64,000 nucleotides of DNA. It comes from Microbacterium sp. AK031. GTDB lineage: Bacteria; Actinomycetota; Actinomycetes; Actinomycetales; Microbacteriaceae. The position numbers and the translations under genes were made by a program. Under the pieces are notes generated by a model. The model worked only from the letters and a program-made list of their open reading frames with translations. It was not told where the DNA came from and did not search any database. Shown one piece after another: positions 47,248 through 55,698 of the stretch. Numbering within the stretch: the stretch's first letter is position 1; each line of letters begins with the position of its first letter. Where the stretch lies: NCBI RefSeq assembly GCF_024807145.1, contig NZ_JANUCA010000001.1:186001-250000 (forward strand), read 5' to 3'.

Positions 47248-48185
47248 CCCGTATCCGCCCAGCCGCAACGATCGCGTTCATCCTGCTCGCCTGCGGGTTG
47301 GCCTGGTTGGCCGCCCTGCCGATGTGGCTCGACCGGGGGCTGACCAATCCGCTGTCCACAGTGCTCATCCCGGTGATGATGTTCACACCGGCGCTCGCCG
47401 TCGTGGTCGTGATGCTCACGATGCGTCCCGTGCCCAAGGGCGAGCGGCTCCGCTTTCTCGGCATGTGGCCGCTGCGACCTGCCAAGCGCGTGGTGTGGAT
47501 GATGGTGCTCGGACTCTTCGGGCCCGTGCTCCTCGTAGCCCTCAGCGTCGTCGTCGCCGCGCTATGCGGTTGGGTGACACTGGACCTCGTGCACTTCTCG
47601 GGTTTCGCTGAACAGCTCGAGGCGTCGTTGCCTGCCGGTGTGCCCGCGCCGCCGGTGATGGCCGTGATCCTCTCGCAGCTGCTCATGATCCCGTTCGCGG
47701 CCGCGACCATCAACGCCGCGCTCGCGTTCGGCGAAGAGCTCGGCTGGCGGGGCTTCCTCGTGCCGGCGCTGCGCCAGTACGGCACCTGGCCCGCGCTCGT
47801 CATCAGCGGCCTGATCTGGGGGCTGTGGCATGCGCCGGTCATCCTGCTCGGGTACAACTTCGGACGGACGGACATGACCGGCGTGCTGCTGATGACCGCA
47901 GGGTGCCTCGCGTGGGGTGTGCTGCTGGGCTGGCTGCGACTGCGGTCGGCGTCGCTGTGGCCGGCGGTCTTCGCGCACGGTGCGATGAACGCCGCCGGAG
48001 CCCTCATCACCTTGCTGTTCGCTGCCGGTACCACGTTCGATATGGCGCTGGCTGGGCCACTCGGAGTCGCGGGCTGGATCGCATGTGCGATCGTCGTGGT
48101 CGTATTGGTTCTCGCCGGGCAGTTCCGCCGGCAACCCGAACTGGATGGAGCAGTGGGGCGGATGCTGTCCGCACCGCGTCAGTGA
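47244..48185 (+). CDS. CPBP family intramembrane glutamic protease
   Basis: The 313-residue membrane protein has the Abi/CPBP motifs: the paired glutamates in FGEELGWRGFLVP (about residue 167), GLIWGLWHAPVIL and FAHGAMNAAG. Related proteins process prenylated proteins or act as bacteriocin immunity and membrane regulators. It overlaps the DUF1648 gene by 4 bases. The combination of a YtrA regulator, a DUF1648 protein and a CPBP protease in one unit suggests an envelope-stress or peptide self-protection set. Confidence 0.85.
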   Translation: MTRIRPAATIAFILLACGLAWLAALPMWLDRGLTNPLSTVLIPVMMFTPALAVVVVMLTMRPVPKGERLRFLGMWPLRPAKRVVWMMVLGLFGPVLLVALSVVVAALCGWVTLDLVHFSGFAEQLEASLPAGVPAPPVMAVILSQLLMIPFAAATINAALAFGEELGWRGFLVPALRQYGTWPALVISGLIWGLWHAPVILLGYNFGRTDMTGVLLMTAGCLAWGVLLGWLRLRSASLWPAVFAHGAMNAAGALITLLFAAGTTFDMALAGPLGVAGWIACAIVVVVLVLAGQFRRQPELDGAVGRMLSAPRQ

Positions 48186-48224
48186 GACCTTGACGTCGCA
48201 AGGCCAGGGGAGTTGGGTGGAGCC

Positions 48225-48893
48225 ATGGCTGAACCGACCGCCGAGAACTGGCGCCGCACCGACGAATACCTTGCCGAGACCCTAGTCGGTCATGACACCG
48301 CGCTGGAGGCGGCGCTCGCCGCGCAGCGTGGTGCAGGCCTGCCGGACATCGAGGTGGCGCCGGTCAGTGGCAAGCTCCTGAACCTCGTCGCCCGGATGAG
48401 CGGGGCACGCCGAGTGCTCGAGATCGGCACGCTCGGCGGCTATTCGACGATCTGGCTTGCGAGAGCGGTCGGCGAGGGAGGCACGGTGACGACGATCGAG
48501 GCCGAACCGGCCAATGCCGCCATCGCCCGTGCCAGCATCGACGCAGCGGGAGTGGGGGAGCGCGTCGCGATCCGCATCGGGCGCGCTGCAGACGTACTGC
48601 CGACCCTCGAGGGTTCTGAGCCGTTCGATCTCGTCTTCATCGACGCCGACAAGGAGTCGAACACGATCTATCTCGACTGGGCGGCGAGGCTCGGGCGCCC
48701 AGGAACGGTGATCGTACTCGACAACATCGGGCGAGAAGGCGAGATCGTCCGCGACGACACCACCGACCCGCGGGTGATCGGCACACGTGATGCACTCCGC
48801 ATGCTCGGAGAAGATCCCCGCTTCGACGCCACGGCGCTGCAGACCGTCGGGCTCAAGGGCTGGGATGGCGTGGCTCTTGCCGTCGTGGTCTGA
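48225..48893 (+). CDS. SAM-dependent O-methyltransferase
   Basis: The 222-residue protein fits the CCoAOMT/COMT-like family: RVLEIGTLGGYSTIWLARAV with the SAM loop near residue 65, TTIEAEPANAAIARASI, and FDLVFIDADKESNTIYLDWA with the metal aspartate. Members methylate catechols and other hydroxyls with Mg2+. ATG 48225 follows GGTGGAG. It lies alone between the CPBP gene and the sugar operon, and ends at a small hairpin. Confidence 0.88.
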   Translation: MAEPTAENWRRTDEYLAETLVGHDTALEAALAAQRGAGLPDIEVAPVSGKLLNLVARMSGARRVLEIGTLGGYSTIWLARAVGEGGTVTTIEAEPANAAIARASIDAAGVGERVAIRIGRAADVLPTLEGSEPFDLVFIDADKESNTIYLDWAARLGRPGTVIVLDNIGREGEIVRDDTTDPRVIGTRDALRMLGEDPRFDATALQTVGLKGWDGVALAVVV

Positions 48894-48943
48894 ACGACAG
48901 GTGTATTGACGCTTCACCTTGCGTGAATTCTTGCTCCTATGTG

Positions 48944-48973
48944 ACCGCATCGCGCTCCTTTGAGCGGTGCGGT
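48944..48973 (+). terminator. Hairpin after O-methyltransferase
   Basis: ACCGCATCGCGCTC pairs with GAGCGGTGCGGT over a CTTT loop, with a small mismatch region, and TTTCTGG follows. It could stop transcription of the methyltransferase gene before the sugar operon. Confidence 0.45.
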
Positions 48974-49051
48974 TTCTGGTGCGCGTCCTCCGGTTAGCGT
49001 GACTTCTGATCACGAACGGGCGCTCCGGCGCCTGACGGAAGGACACCGAAG

Positions 49052-50080
49052 ATGGCGAATCTCGCAGCGGTCATGCCCGCTCTCGGAGCGATCGAACTGC
49101 AGGAGGTGCCGCTTCCCGATGCGCTCCCCGGCCAAGCCGTCGTCAGGATCGAAGCCGTCGGCATCTGCGGTTCCGACACGGCGTACTACCGCGTGGGCTA
49201 CATCGGTGACTGGAAGGTCGATGGCCCGATAATCCTCGGGCACGAGGCATCCGGCACAGTCATCGCGACCGGCGAGGGCGTCACGAACGTCGCGGCCGGC
49301 GACCGCGTCGCCATCGAACCTGGAACGCCGTGTCGCAATTGCGAAGAGTGCCTCGCCGGGCGGTATCACCTGTGCCCCGACTTCATCTTCCTCGCGACTC
49401 CACCGTACGACGGTGCGCTCGTGCAGAACCTCGCGATCGATGCGCGCAATCTGTTCGCGATCCCTGATTCGATGTCGTTCGAGGCGGCGGCGCTGTGCGA
49501 GCCGCTCTCCGTCGGCTTGTGGGCATGCCGTCGGGCAGGTCTCCTTCCTGGAGATCGGGTGCGGGTGACCGGCGCCGGTCCCGTCGGCATCCTCGCCGCA
49601 CAGGTCGCCCGGGCCGAAGGCGCGGCCGACGTCGTCGTCTCCGACATCTCCGACTTCCGCCTCGGCGTCGCCGAGGAACTCGGCTTCCGCACCGAGAAGG
49701 CCGGCGATGTCCCCGAGGGGCCTGGCCACGAGGACGCCGACGTGCTGCTGGAGTGCTCGGGTGCTCCTGACGCTCTCGCGCAGGGCCTCTGGCGCCTGCG
49801 CAATGGCGGTAGAGCAGCAATGGTGGGCCTGCCCAAGCAGGACGTCACACTGGCGTTGTCGCGGCTCAACGTCAAGGAGATCTCGATCTCACTCGTGAAC
49901 CGCTACGCGCACACCTGGCCGACCGCGATCGCGTTCGTTTCGAGCGGACGAATCGATGTGGAGTCACTCGTCACACACCGGTTCGACCTCGACGACACCG
50001 AATCAGCGCTCACCCTCGCCGCAGACGTACCCGACTCGCTCAAAGCCGTCGTCTACCCCAACGGCATCCCCACCCGCTGA
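49052..50080 (+). CDS. Zinc-dependent alcohol (polyol) dehydrogenase
   Basis: The 342-residue protein belongs to the medium-chain zinc dehydrogenases, nearest to sorbitol/iditol dehydrogenase. ICGSDTAYY (catalytic zinc ligand), GHEASGTV, a structural zinc loop with CRNCEECLAGRYHLC, and the Rossmann GAGPVGILAAQVA are visible. It shares one base with the UgpA-like gene and so is translationally coupled, placing it first in a five-gene operon. It may oxidise the imported polyol or its phosphate. GGAAGGACACC precedes the start. Confidence 0.88.
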   Translation: MANLAAVMPALGAIELQEVPLPDALPGQAVVRIEAVGICGSDTAYYRVGYIGDWKVDGPIILGHEASGTVIATGEGVTNVAAGDRVAIEPGTPCRNCEECLAGRYHLCPDFIFLATPPYDGALVQNLAIDARNLFAIPDSMSFEAAALCEPLSVGLWACRRAGLLPGDRVRVTGAGPVGILAAQVARAEGAADVVVSDISDFRLGVAEELGFRTEKAGDVPEGPGHEDADVLLECSGAPDALAQGLWRLRNGGRAAMVGLPKQDVTLALSRLNVKEISISLVNRYAHTWPTAIAFVSSGRIDVESLVTHRFDLDDTESALTLAADVPDSLKAVVYPNGIPTR

Positions 50081-51027
50081 TGTCCTCCGCAACCGTCACG
50101 CCCCCAGAGGCGCCGAGCCGTGCGTCTTCCAAGCGGAGTTCTCCCGCCATCCGGCGTCGGCGCCGCCGTGGATACGCACTCTTCGCGCTGTTCGCCTTCC
50201 CCAACCTCGCCCTCATCGCGGTGTTCGCATATTGGCCGATCATCGAGAACCTGTATCTCAGCCTCACCAGCTGGGACTTCATCTCGCCGGAGCCGTTCTT
50301 CGTCGGCTTCTCGAACTACACGGCGCTCTTCGCCTCGGAGTCCTTCCAGAACGTCCTCTGGATCACCGTCATATGGGTGGTGGTCGTCGTCGGCGCGAGT
50401 CTGCTGCTCGGTATCTCTCTCGCCTCGTTGTTCTCGATGAAACTGCCCGGCACGACCGCGGTGACTGGCATCGTCTTCGCGCCGCACGTGGTCTCCGGCG
50501 CCGCCATCGCGGCAGTGTGGCTGTTCATCTTCGATCATAACTACGGTGTCGCCAGGGTCGCATTCAACATGCTCGGGTTGGACTCGCCGGCGTGGACGAC
50601 CGACGCGAACTGGGCTCTCGCCGCTCTGCTCATCGTGTCGATATGGAAGGGCGTCGGCTTCGTCGCGATCGTCTATCTGGCCGCGATGCAGGGGCTCCCG
50701 TCCGAGGTCCTCGAGGCAGCGCGGATCGACGGCGCCAACCGATGGCAGACGTTCTGGCGCATCACACTGCCGCTGCTGTCGCCGACAACGTTCTTCCTGG
50801 TGATCACGCAGACGATCAGCGCGTTCCAGGCGTTCGACATCATCGCGGTGATGACGGGCGGTGGCCCCGCATCCGCAACCACGACCCTGAGCTGGTTCAT
50901 CTACGACCAGGCGTTCCAGCGCTCCAACGTCGGGTATTCGGCCGCGGCGGGAACGGTCATGTTCGTCATCCTCATGGTCATCACCGCGCTGCAATTCAAG
51001 TTCATCGAGAAGAAGGTGCACTACTGA
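50080..51027 (+). CDS. ABC sugar/glycerophosphodiester permease, UgpA-like
   Basis: The 315-residue protein is a MalF/UgpA-type inner membrane subunit with six hydrophobic segments and the cytoplasmic EAA loop EAARIDGANRWQTFWRITLP, which contacts the ATPase. The charged Arg-rich start sits on the inside. It is coupled to the dehydrogenase upstream and to the UgpE-like gene (1-base overlap). Carbohydrate uptake 1 family; the GDPD downstream favours glycerophosphodiesters. Confidence 0.9.
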   Translation: MSSATVTPPEAPSRASSKRSSPAIRRRRRRGYALFALFAFPNLALIAVFAYWPIIENLYLSLTSWDFISPEPFFVGFSNYTALFASESFQNVLWITVIWVVVVVGASLLLGISLASLFSMKLPGTTAVTGIVFAPHVVSGAAIAAVWLFIFDHNYGVARVAFNMLGLDSPAWTTDANWALAALLIVSIWKGVGFVAIVYLAAMQGLPSEVLEAARIDGANRWQTFWRITLPLLSPTTFFLVITQTISAFQAFDIIAVMTGGGPASATTTLSWFIYDQAFQRSNVGYSAAAGTVMFVILMVITALQFKFIEKKVHY

Positions 51028-51956
51028 TGGCCACGATCATGAGTGCACTGCAGGAGCAGGCGGTCACCGACGACACCGCGAGCACCAGAGGCGTCACGAC
51101 CGGCGACCGTAAGAGACACCGCCGCAAGGCGAACTTCGCGCGGAATTGGTGGGGGTACCTGCTGCTGATCGCCGCCGGCCTGGCATTCGTGTTGCCGCTC
51201 TACATCCTGGTCACGACCGCGTTCAAGACCAATGGCGAGATCTACATCTGGCCGATGAAATGGTTGCCATCGGAACTCACTTGGGACAACCTCGTCGCCG
51301 CGTGGGAGCTCGCGCCGTTCGACGCATTCATCACGAACTCCGTGATCGTCACGGTGATCGGTGCGACGGCGAAGATCGTGCTCGCCGTGTTCACGGCGTA
51401 TGCCTTCGCGTACCTGCCGTTCCCCGGCAAGAACGTGCTGTTCCTCGTCATGCTCGGCGCCCTCATGGTGCCGGGGCACGTCACGCTGCTGGTGAACTAC
51501 ATCACCATCGGGAACATGGGGCTGATCAACACCTACGCGGGACTCATCCTGCCGGGTGTGGCATCCGCCTTCGGCACCTTCCTTCTCCGGCAGCATTTCC
51601 TGTCGCTTCCGAAGGAGGTGTTCGAGGCCGCCGAAGTCGACGGTGCCGGGCATCTGCGAAAACTGTTCTCATTCGCACTGCCGATGTCGATCCCGGCCGT
51701 CGCCACCGTCGGACTGATCGCCGTGATCGACGAGTGGAACAGCTTCGTGTGGCCGCTCATCATCACCAATTCGGTGAACATGCGCACTCTGCCTATCGGC
51801 CTCATGTATCTGAAGGCGAACGACGGCCTCACCTCGTGGGGCGTGCTGATGTCGGGCACGCTCGTGGTCGTGCTGCCCATGCTCATCGTCTTCCTCTTCG
51901 CTCAGCGCTTCATCGTCACCGGTCTCACCGGCGCTGCCGCCGGCAGCGGCCGCTGA
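51027..51956 (+). CDS. ABC sugar/glycerophosphodiester permease, UgpE-like
   Basis: The 309-residue partner permease has six hydrophobic segments and the EAA loop EAAEVDGAGHLRKLFSFALP. The N-terminus is unusually long and hydrophilic before the first helix. It pairs with the UgpA-like subunit. ATG 51027 is used. The lipoprotein gene follows after 46 bases, so the three transport genes form one set. An ATPase gene is not present here. Confidence 0.9.
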   Translation: MATIMSALQEQAVTDDTASTRGVTTGDRKRHRRKANFARNWWGYLLLIAAGLAFVLPLYILVTTAFKTNGEIYIWPMKWLPSELTWDNLVAAWELAPFDAFITNSVIVTVIGATAKIVLAVFTAYAFAYLPFPGKNVLFLVMLGALMVPGHVTLLVNYITIGNMGLINTYAGLILPGVASAFGTFLLRQHFLSLPKEVFEAAEVDGAGHLRKLFSFALPMSIPAVATVGLIAVIDEWNSFVWPLIITNSVNMRTLPIGLMYLKANDGLTSWGVLMSGTLVVVLPMLIVFLFAQRFIVTGLTGAAAGSGR

Positions 51957-52002
51957 CCTCGCCACTGATCTCAACAATTCGCCACACCACCAAAGGAGAA
52001 TC

Positions 52003-53391
52003 ATGCACTTGTTCGATCGGCCGTCCTCGCCGCAGAGCAGAATCGCCTCCCTCAACATCACGCGCAGGCAGGCGCTGGCAGTGGGCCTGCTCGCAGCCAG
52101 CACGCCGCTGCTGGCGGGCTGCTTCAACGGCGGAGGCGGTTCCGGCACCGTCTACGGCCAGCCGAGCGGTGACACGCCCAAGCAGTACAAGGACCGCCAG
52201 CGTGTGGTGATGTGGAGCCCGTTCACGGCGCACAACGCCGAGATCCTGCAGTCGAACATCGACGCCTTCAACGAATCGCAGGACGCGATCTTCTGCGAGG
52301 TTCAGATCTTCGAGGGATATGACGGAGTTGAGTCCAAGCTTGCCGCGAGCCTCCAGGCCAAACAGGTTCCTGACCTGTCGGTGATGAGCGACATCGTCTG
52401 GAACCGCTTCTACCTGAATGACGCGCTCGAGCCGCTCTCCGGCTACTTCGACAACTCCTTCGGCACGGATTCCTTCCATGAGCAGTTCCTCAAGGAGGGC
52501 ACTCTCAAGGACAAGATCTGGTGGGTGCCGTTCGGCCGTTCGACGCCGCTTTTCTACTTCAACCGCGAGATCTTCGCCGAGGTCGGGTTGCCCGACCGTG
52601 CACCCAAGACGTACTCCGAGTACCGCGACTGGGGCAAGGCGCTGGCGGGTTACTCCCGCAACGGCACCAAGGTGGCGATGCGCGGGTACACCGGCAACGA
52701 CGACTGGTACTTCCAGGGCTCGTCCTGGGCATTCGGCGGCGGCTACTCGGACGGCCTGGACATGACGTTCGCGTCCGAGGGGACGATCAACGCGCTGGAG
52801 TTCGACCGCGCGTTCATCCACGACGACAAGTCCGGCTACCTCTCGGCCGATCCCGGCGGCGACTTCATCGCCGGAGCCACCGCCTCGATCACGGAATCGA
52901 CGGGCGCGCTGACCGGTATCGCAGCGTCCGCTGAGTTCGAGTTCGGCTGCGGTTACCTGCCCAAGGAAGAGGGCACCGGAGTCCCGACCGGTGGCGGAGG
53001 TCTGTCGATCCTCGGCTATGCCTCGGACGACCGCAAGAAGGCGGCGTGGGAGGTGCTGAAGTTCCTCTCCTCGGGGGACGCAGCGATCGAGTGGACTCTC
53101 GGCACGGGCTACATGCCGACCACGAAGGCCGCACTGGAGTCGGAGAAGGTCAAGGCGAAGGCCGGCGAGAACCCGAACTACCAGGTCGCGATCGACCAGC
53201 TCGAGATCGCACATGGGCCGGATGTCGTACGCAAGTTCGTGCCGGAGGCCGTGCCGGAGATGAAGGGTGCCATCCAGGCCGTCTACTCGGCAGGTGCCGA
53301 TGCGGAGAAGACGCTCAAGACGGTGCAGGCCAACCTGGAGCCCGCGCTCGAGAAGGTTCGCGCGAGGTACGACGCGAAGGTTGGCGCCTGA
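52003..53391 (+). CDS. ABC substrate-binding lipoprotein, UgpB-like
   Basis: The 462-residue protein has a twin-arginine-like start (ITRRQALAVGLLAASTPLLAGC) ending in a lipobox, then a long extracytoplasmic family 1 binding fold with VVMWSPFTAHNAEILQ, PDLSVMSDIVWNRFYLN and a late KKAAWEVLKFLSSGDAAIEW. The RR pair suggests Tat export is possible. AAGGAG precedes ATG 52003. It shares a base with the GDPD gene after it and would deliver the substrate to UgpAE. Confidence 0.92.
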   Translation: MHLFDRPSSPQSRIASLNITRRQALAVGLLAASTPLLAGCFNGGGGSGTVYGQPSGDTPKQYKDRQRVVMWSPFTAHNAEILQSNIDAFNESQDAIFCEVQIFEGYDGVESKLAASLQAKQVPDLSVMSDIVWNRFYLNDALEPLSGYFDNSFGTDSFHEQFLKEGTLKDKIWWVPFGRSTPLFYFNREIFAEVGLPDRAPKTYSEYRDWGKALAGYSRNGTKVAMRGYTGNDDWYFQGSSWAFGGGYSDGLDMTFASEGTINALEFDRAFIHDDKSGYLSADPGGDFIAGATASITESTGALTGIAASAEFEFGCGYLPKEEGTGVPTGGGGLSILGYASDDRKKAAWEVLKFLSSGDAAIEWTLGTGYMPTTKAALESEKVKAKAGENPNYQVAIDQLEIAHGPDVVRKFVPEAVPEMKGAIQAVYSAGADAEKTLKTVQANLEPALEKVRARYDAKVGA

Positions 53392-54137
53392 TGGGTCTGC
53401 TCATCGTCGGACATCGCGGCGCGATGGCCCACCTGCCGGAGAACAGCCTGGCCTCGTACGCGCTCGCCGAGGACATCGGCGTCGACGAGATCGAACTCGA
53501 CGTGCGCCTCAGCAAGGATCAGCAGCTGTTCCTGCTTCATGACGCAACGCTGGACCGAACGGCCGGTGATGACTCGGCGCGGGGCCTCGGACCCGCAGCG
53601 GCGCTCACGCTCGCTCAACTGCAGGGGGCGACGCTGGACTCGGGCAGGGCAGTGGTGACGCTCGCCGAGATGTACGACGCGACGCATACGTTCATCCAGC
53701 TCGAGATCAAGGATCCGGCGGTCGTCCCGCATCTCGCCCGCTTCTTCGAGGGACGCCCTGAGGATGCTGCGCGCACCGTGCTCACAGGATTCGACGCGGA
53801 TGCCGTGCGACATGCAGCTGAGGCGATGCCGCACATCGGGCGACAGGTCATCGTCACCGAGATCGCCAAGGCCCAGGAATTCGATGGCGGACTCTGGGCG
53901 CTCCTGGATCACGCGAAGGTGACGCGCTTCGCGAGCGGATTCGCCGGCCTCACTCCCGAGCTGGTCGAGCAGCTTCATGCTCGGGACATCGAGGTGCATG
54001 TCTGGCCGCTGCGCACGATGGAGCAGACGCGTGAGGCACTCCGTCTCGGTGTCGACGGCGCGACCTCGGACGATCCGGCCCAGGCCATCGCATGGCGCGA
54101 CCAGATTCTCGCTGAGAACGGGGTCGCCGCGCGGTGA
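53391..54137 (+). CDS. Glycerophosphodiester phosphodiesterase
   Basis: GDPD releases glycerol-3-phosphate from glycerophosphodiesters. The 248-residue protein opens with LIVGHRGAMAHLPENSLASY (HRG with catalytic histidine), then DEIELDVRLSKD with the metal-binding Glu/Asp, LLHDATLDRTA with the second histidine, and a late VHVWPLRTMEQ strand. No signal peptide is seen, so it acts in the cytoplasm after uptake. Position last in the Ugp-like operon supports the pathway. Confidence 0.92.
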   Translation: MGLLIVGHRGAMAHLPENSLASYALAEDIGVDEIELDVRLSKDQQLFLLHDATLDRTAGDDSARGLGPAAALTLAQLQGATLDSGRAVVTLAEMYDATHTFIQLEIKDPAVVPHLARFFEGRPEDAARTVLTGFDADAVRHAAEAMPHIGRQVIVTEIAKAQEFDGGLWALLDHAKVTRFASGFAGLTPELVEQLHARDIEVHVWPLRTMEQTREALRLGVDGATSDDPAQAIAWRDQILAENGVAAR

Positions 54138-54149
54138 GTCTGCGGAAGC

Positions 54150-54190
54150 AGTGAAGGCGGGACCCGCTCATCGCAGGCCCCGCCTTCACT
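54150..54190 (+). terminator. Terminator of the Ugp-GDPD operon
   Basis: AGTGAAGGCGGG (54150-54161) pairs perfectly with CCCGCCTTCACT (54179-54190) around a 17-base loop, then TTGTG. It lies between the operon and the convergent mgtC-like gene and may serve both. Confidence 0.75.
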
Positions 54191-54200
54191 TGTGCGCTGC

Positions 54201-54905
54201 TCAGTCGTCCGGATCGTCGCCGGATATGACCGACTCCACGCCGTCGATCTCGGCCAGCTGACCGACCAGGGCGGGGAATTCAGTGAGGTCTCCGGTGAAA
54301 CGCAGAGTCAGCTCGCGCAGCTTCGAGTCGTCATCGCTCGTCGCCTCCTCCAAGGCGGAGTGGTAGCCCTGCTGCGCCGACATCTCCAGCACCTGCCGCA
54401 GCACGTTGTTGCCGCGACGGTATCGGATGGTGAGCACGGGATCGGGAATCTCGGGGCTGATGAGTCTTCCGACGAACGTGAGCACTCCGACTGTCACCAG
54501 ATGCAGCACGGTCGCGACCACCGCGATGATCGGCATCCCTGCGCCGCACGCCATGCCGATCGCGGCGGTCACCCAGATGGATGCCGCTGTGGTGAGACCG
54601 CTGACGGCGCCCTTGCGCACGAAGATCACGCCGGCGCCCAGGAAACCGATGCCCGACACGATCTGCGCGGCGATCCGCGACGGATCGAGGATCACATCCG
54701 CGCCGACGACGTTGCTGAAGCCGTAGGCAGACACGAGTGTGAAGACGGCGGAGCCGAGACCGACAAGGGTGTGAGTGCGCAGGCCGGCGCTCTTGAGCTT
54801 TCGCTGTCGCTCGACGCCGATGATCGCCGAAAGCAGGAACGCGATGGCGAGCAGCGCGATCTCGGTGAGAGTCGTCTCCGAGTACAGCTCGACGAGCACG
54901 GTCAT
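54201..54905 (-). CDS. MgtC/SapB family membrane protein
   Basis: The 234-residue protein has the MgtC N-terminal membrane block: AFLLSAIIGVERQRKLKSAGLRTHTLVGLGSAVFTLVS, then GIGFLGAGVIFVRKGAVSGLTTAASIWVTAAIGMACG, read in pieces, about four to five helices. The last 80 residues form a soluble ACT-like domain. MgtC proteins influence magnesium and phosphate balance and ATP synthase. It starts 5 bases after the HAD phosphatase stop, so they form one unit. Confidence 0.9.
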   Translation of the reverse strand: MTVLVELYSETTLTEIALLAIAFLLSAIIGVERQRKLKSAGLRTHTLVGLGSAVFTLVSAYGFSNVVGADVILDPSRIAAQIVSGIGFLGAGVIFVRKGAVSGLTTAASIWVTAAIGMACGAGMPIIAVVATVLHLVTVGVLTFVGRLISPEIPDPVLTIRYRRGNNVLRQVLEMSAQQGYHSALEEATSDDDSKLRELTLRFTGDLTEFPALVGQLAEIDGVESVISGDDPDD

Positions 54906-54909
54906 GTCC

Positions 54910-55602
54910 TCACCTGAGTCGTAGGAGCAGGTGATCGCCACTGCTCTCGACGCGAATCGACTCGAGGGAGCCGACGACGAGATGGGCGCAGCGCTCCAAC
55001 TGCTCGCGGGCATCCGTGCCGAGAACACCGATCACCAGGCATCCTGCCGACGCCGCAGAGGTCGCCCCGGCCACGGTGTCCTCGAAGGCGATCACGACGC
55101 CTGTATGACCGCGATCGGCGAGGTGCTGGATGCCGAGGAGGAACGGTTCTGCGTCCGGCTTGCTCTGCGTGACGTCCCCTCCGGTCACCCGGAAGGGCGG
55201 CGTCGGCAGGTCGGTGGCCTCCAGACGGGCGACGGCCACGGTTCGCGCCGCGGATGTCACGACACCCCATCGCCCGTCGGGCAGGGCGTCGAGCAGCGCC
55301 TGCGCGCCAGGGAGAGACTTGAGCGTCTGCCCTGGCCGAGCTTCGATCTCGGCGAGTCTCGCCTCTGCTCGCGCGCGATCGGAGACGGCGAGCCCGGATG
55401 CGCGCACGACAGCCCCGGCCGTCTTGCCGTGCATGCTCGCCGGCGGCACGGGGATGCCGTGCTCGGCCGCCCAGATCCGCCAGGCGCCCTCGACCGCGCG
55501 GACCGAGTCGACGATCGTGCCGTCCATGTCGAACAGGGCGCCGTCGATCGCGATCGGCTCTCCCCGTCGCAGAGCGGCAGTGAGAGTGGTGAGGCGATTC
55601 AT
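54910..55602 (-). CDS. HAD phosphatase (glycerol/sugar phosphate type)
   Basis: The 230-residue HAD protein has motif I GALFDMDGTIVDSV, a helical cap, motif II VVTSAARTVAVARL, a lysine in TQSKPDAEPFLLG and motif IV VIAFEDTVAGATSAASAG. It resembles yeast GPP1/DOG-type and bacterial sugar phosphatases. It is divergent from a SorC regulator whose operator lies in the gap, and is followed closely by mgtC. A control of sugar-phosphate levels is likely but the substrate is open. Confidence 0.85.
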   Translation of the reverse strand: MNRLTTLTAALRRGEPIAIDGALFDMDGTIVDSVRAVEGAWRIWAAEHGIPVPPASMHGKTAGAVVRASGLAVSDRARAEARLAEIEARPGQTLKSLPGAQALLDALPDGRWGVVTSAARTVAVARLEATDLPTPPFRVTGGDVTQSKPDAEPFLLGIQHLADRGHTGVVIAFEDTVAGATSAASAGCLVIGVLGTDAREQLERCAHLVVGSLESIRVESSGDHLLLRLR

Positions 55603-55665
55603 GCAGTGTCCGTTCCTTGTCGTGGCCGGCGTGGTGCCGACGACGTCACAAGGCTATGGCGAGAC

Positions 55666-55698
55666 GCTCATAAGTCATCGTATGGTGCTCTTATGAGC
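55666..55698. promoter_or_regulatory. SorC promoter with inverted repeat overlapping the start codon
   Basis: GCTCATAAG (55666-55674) and CTTATGAGC (55690-55698) are perfect inverted arms 15 bases apart. TATGGT (55681-55686) lies between them and 6 bases before ATG 55693, which is inside the right arm. Binding would cover the promoter and start site of sorC. Confidence 0.7.
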
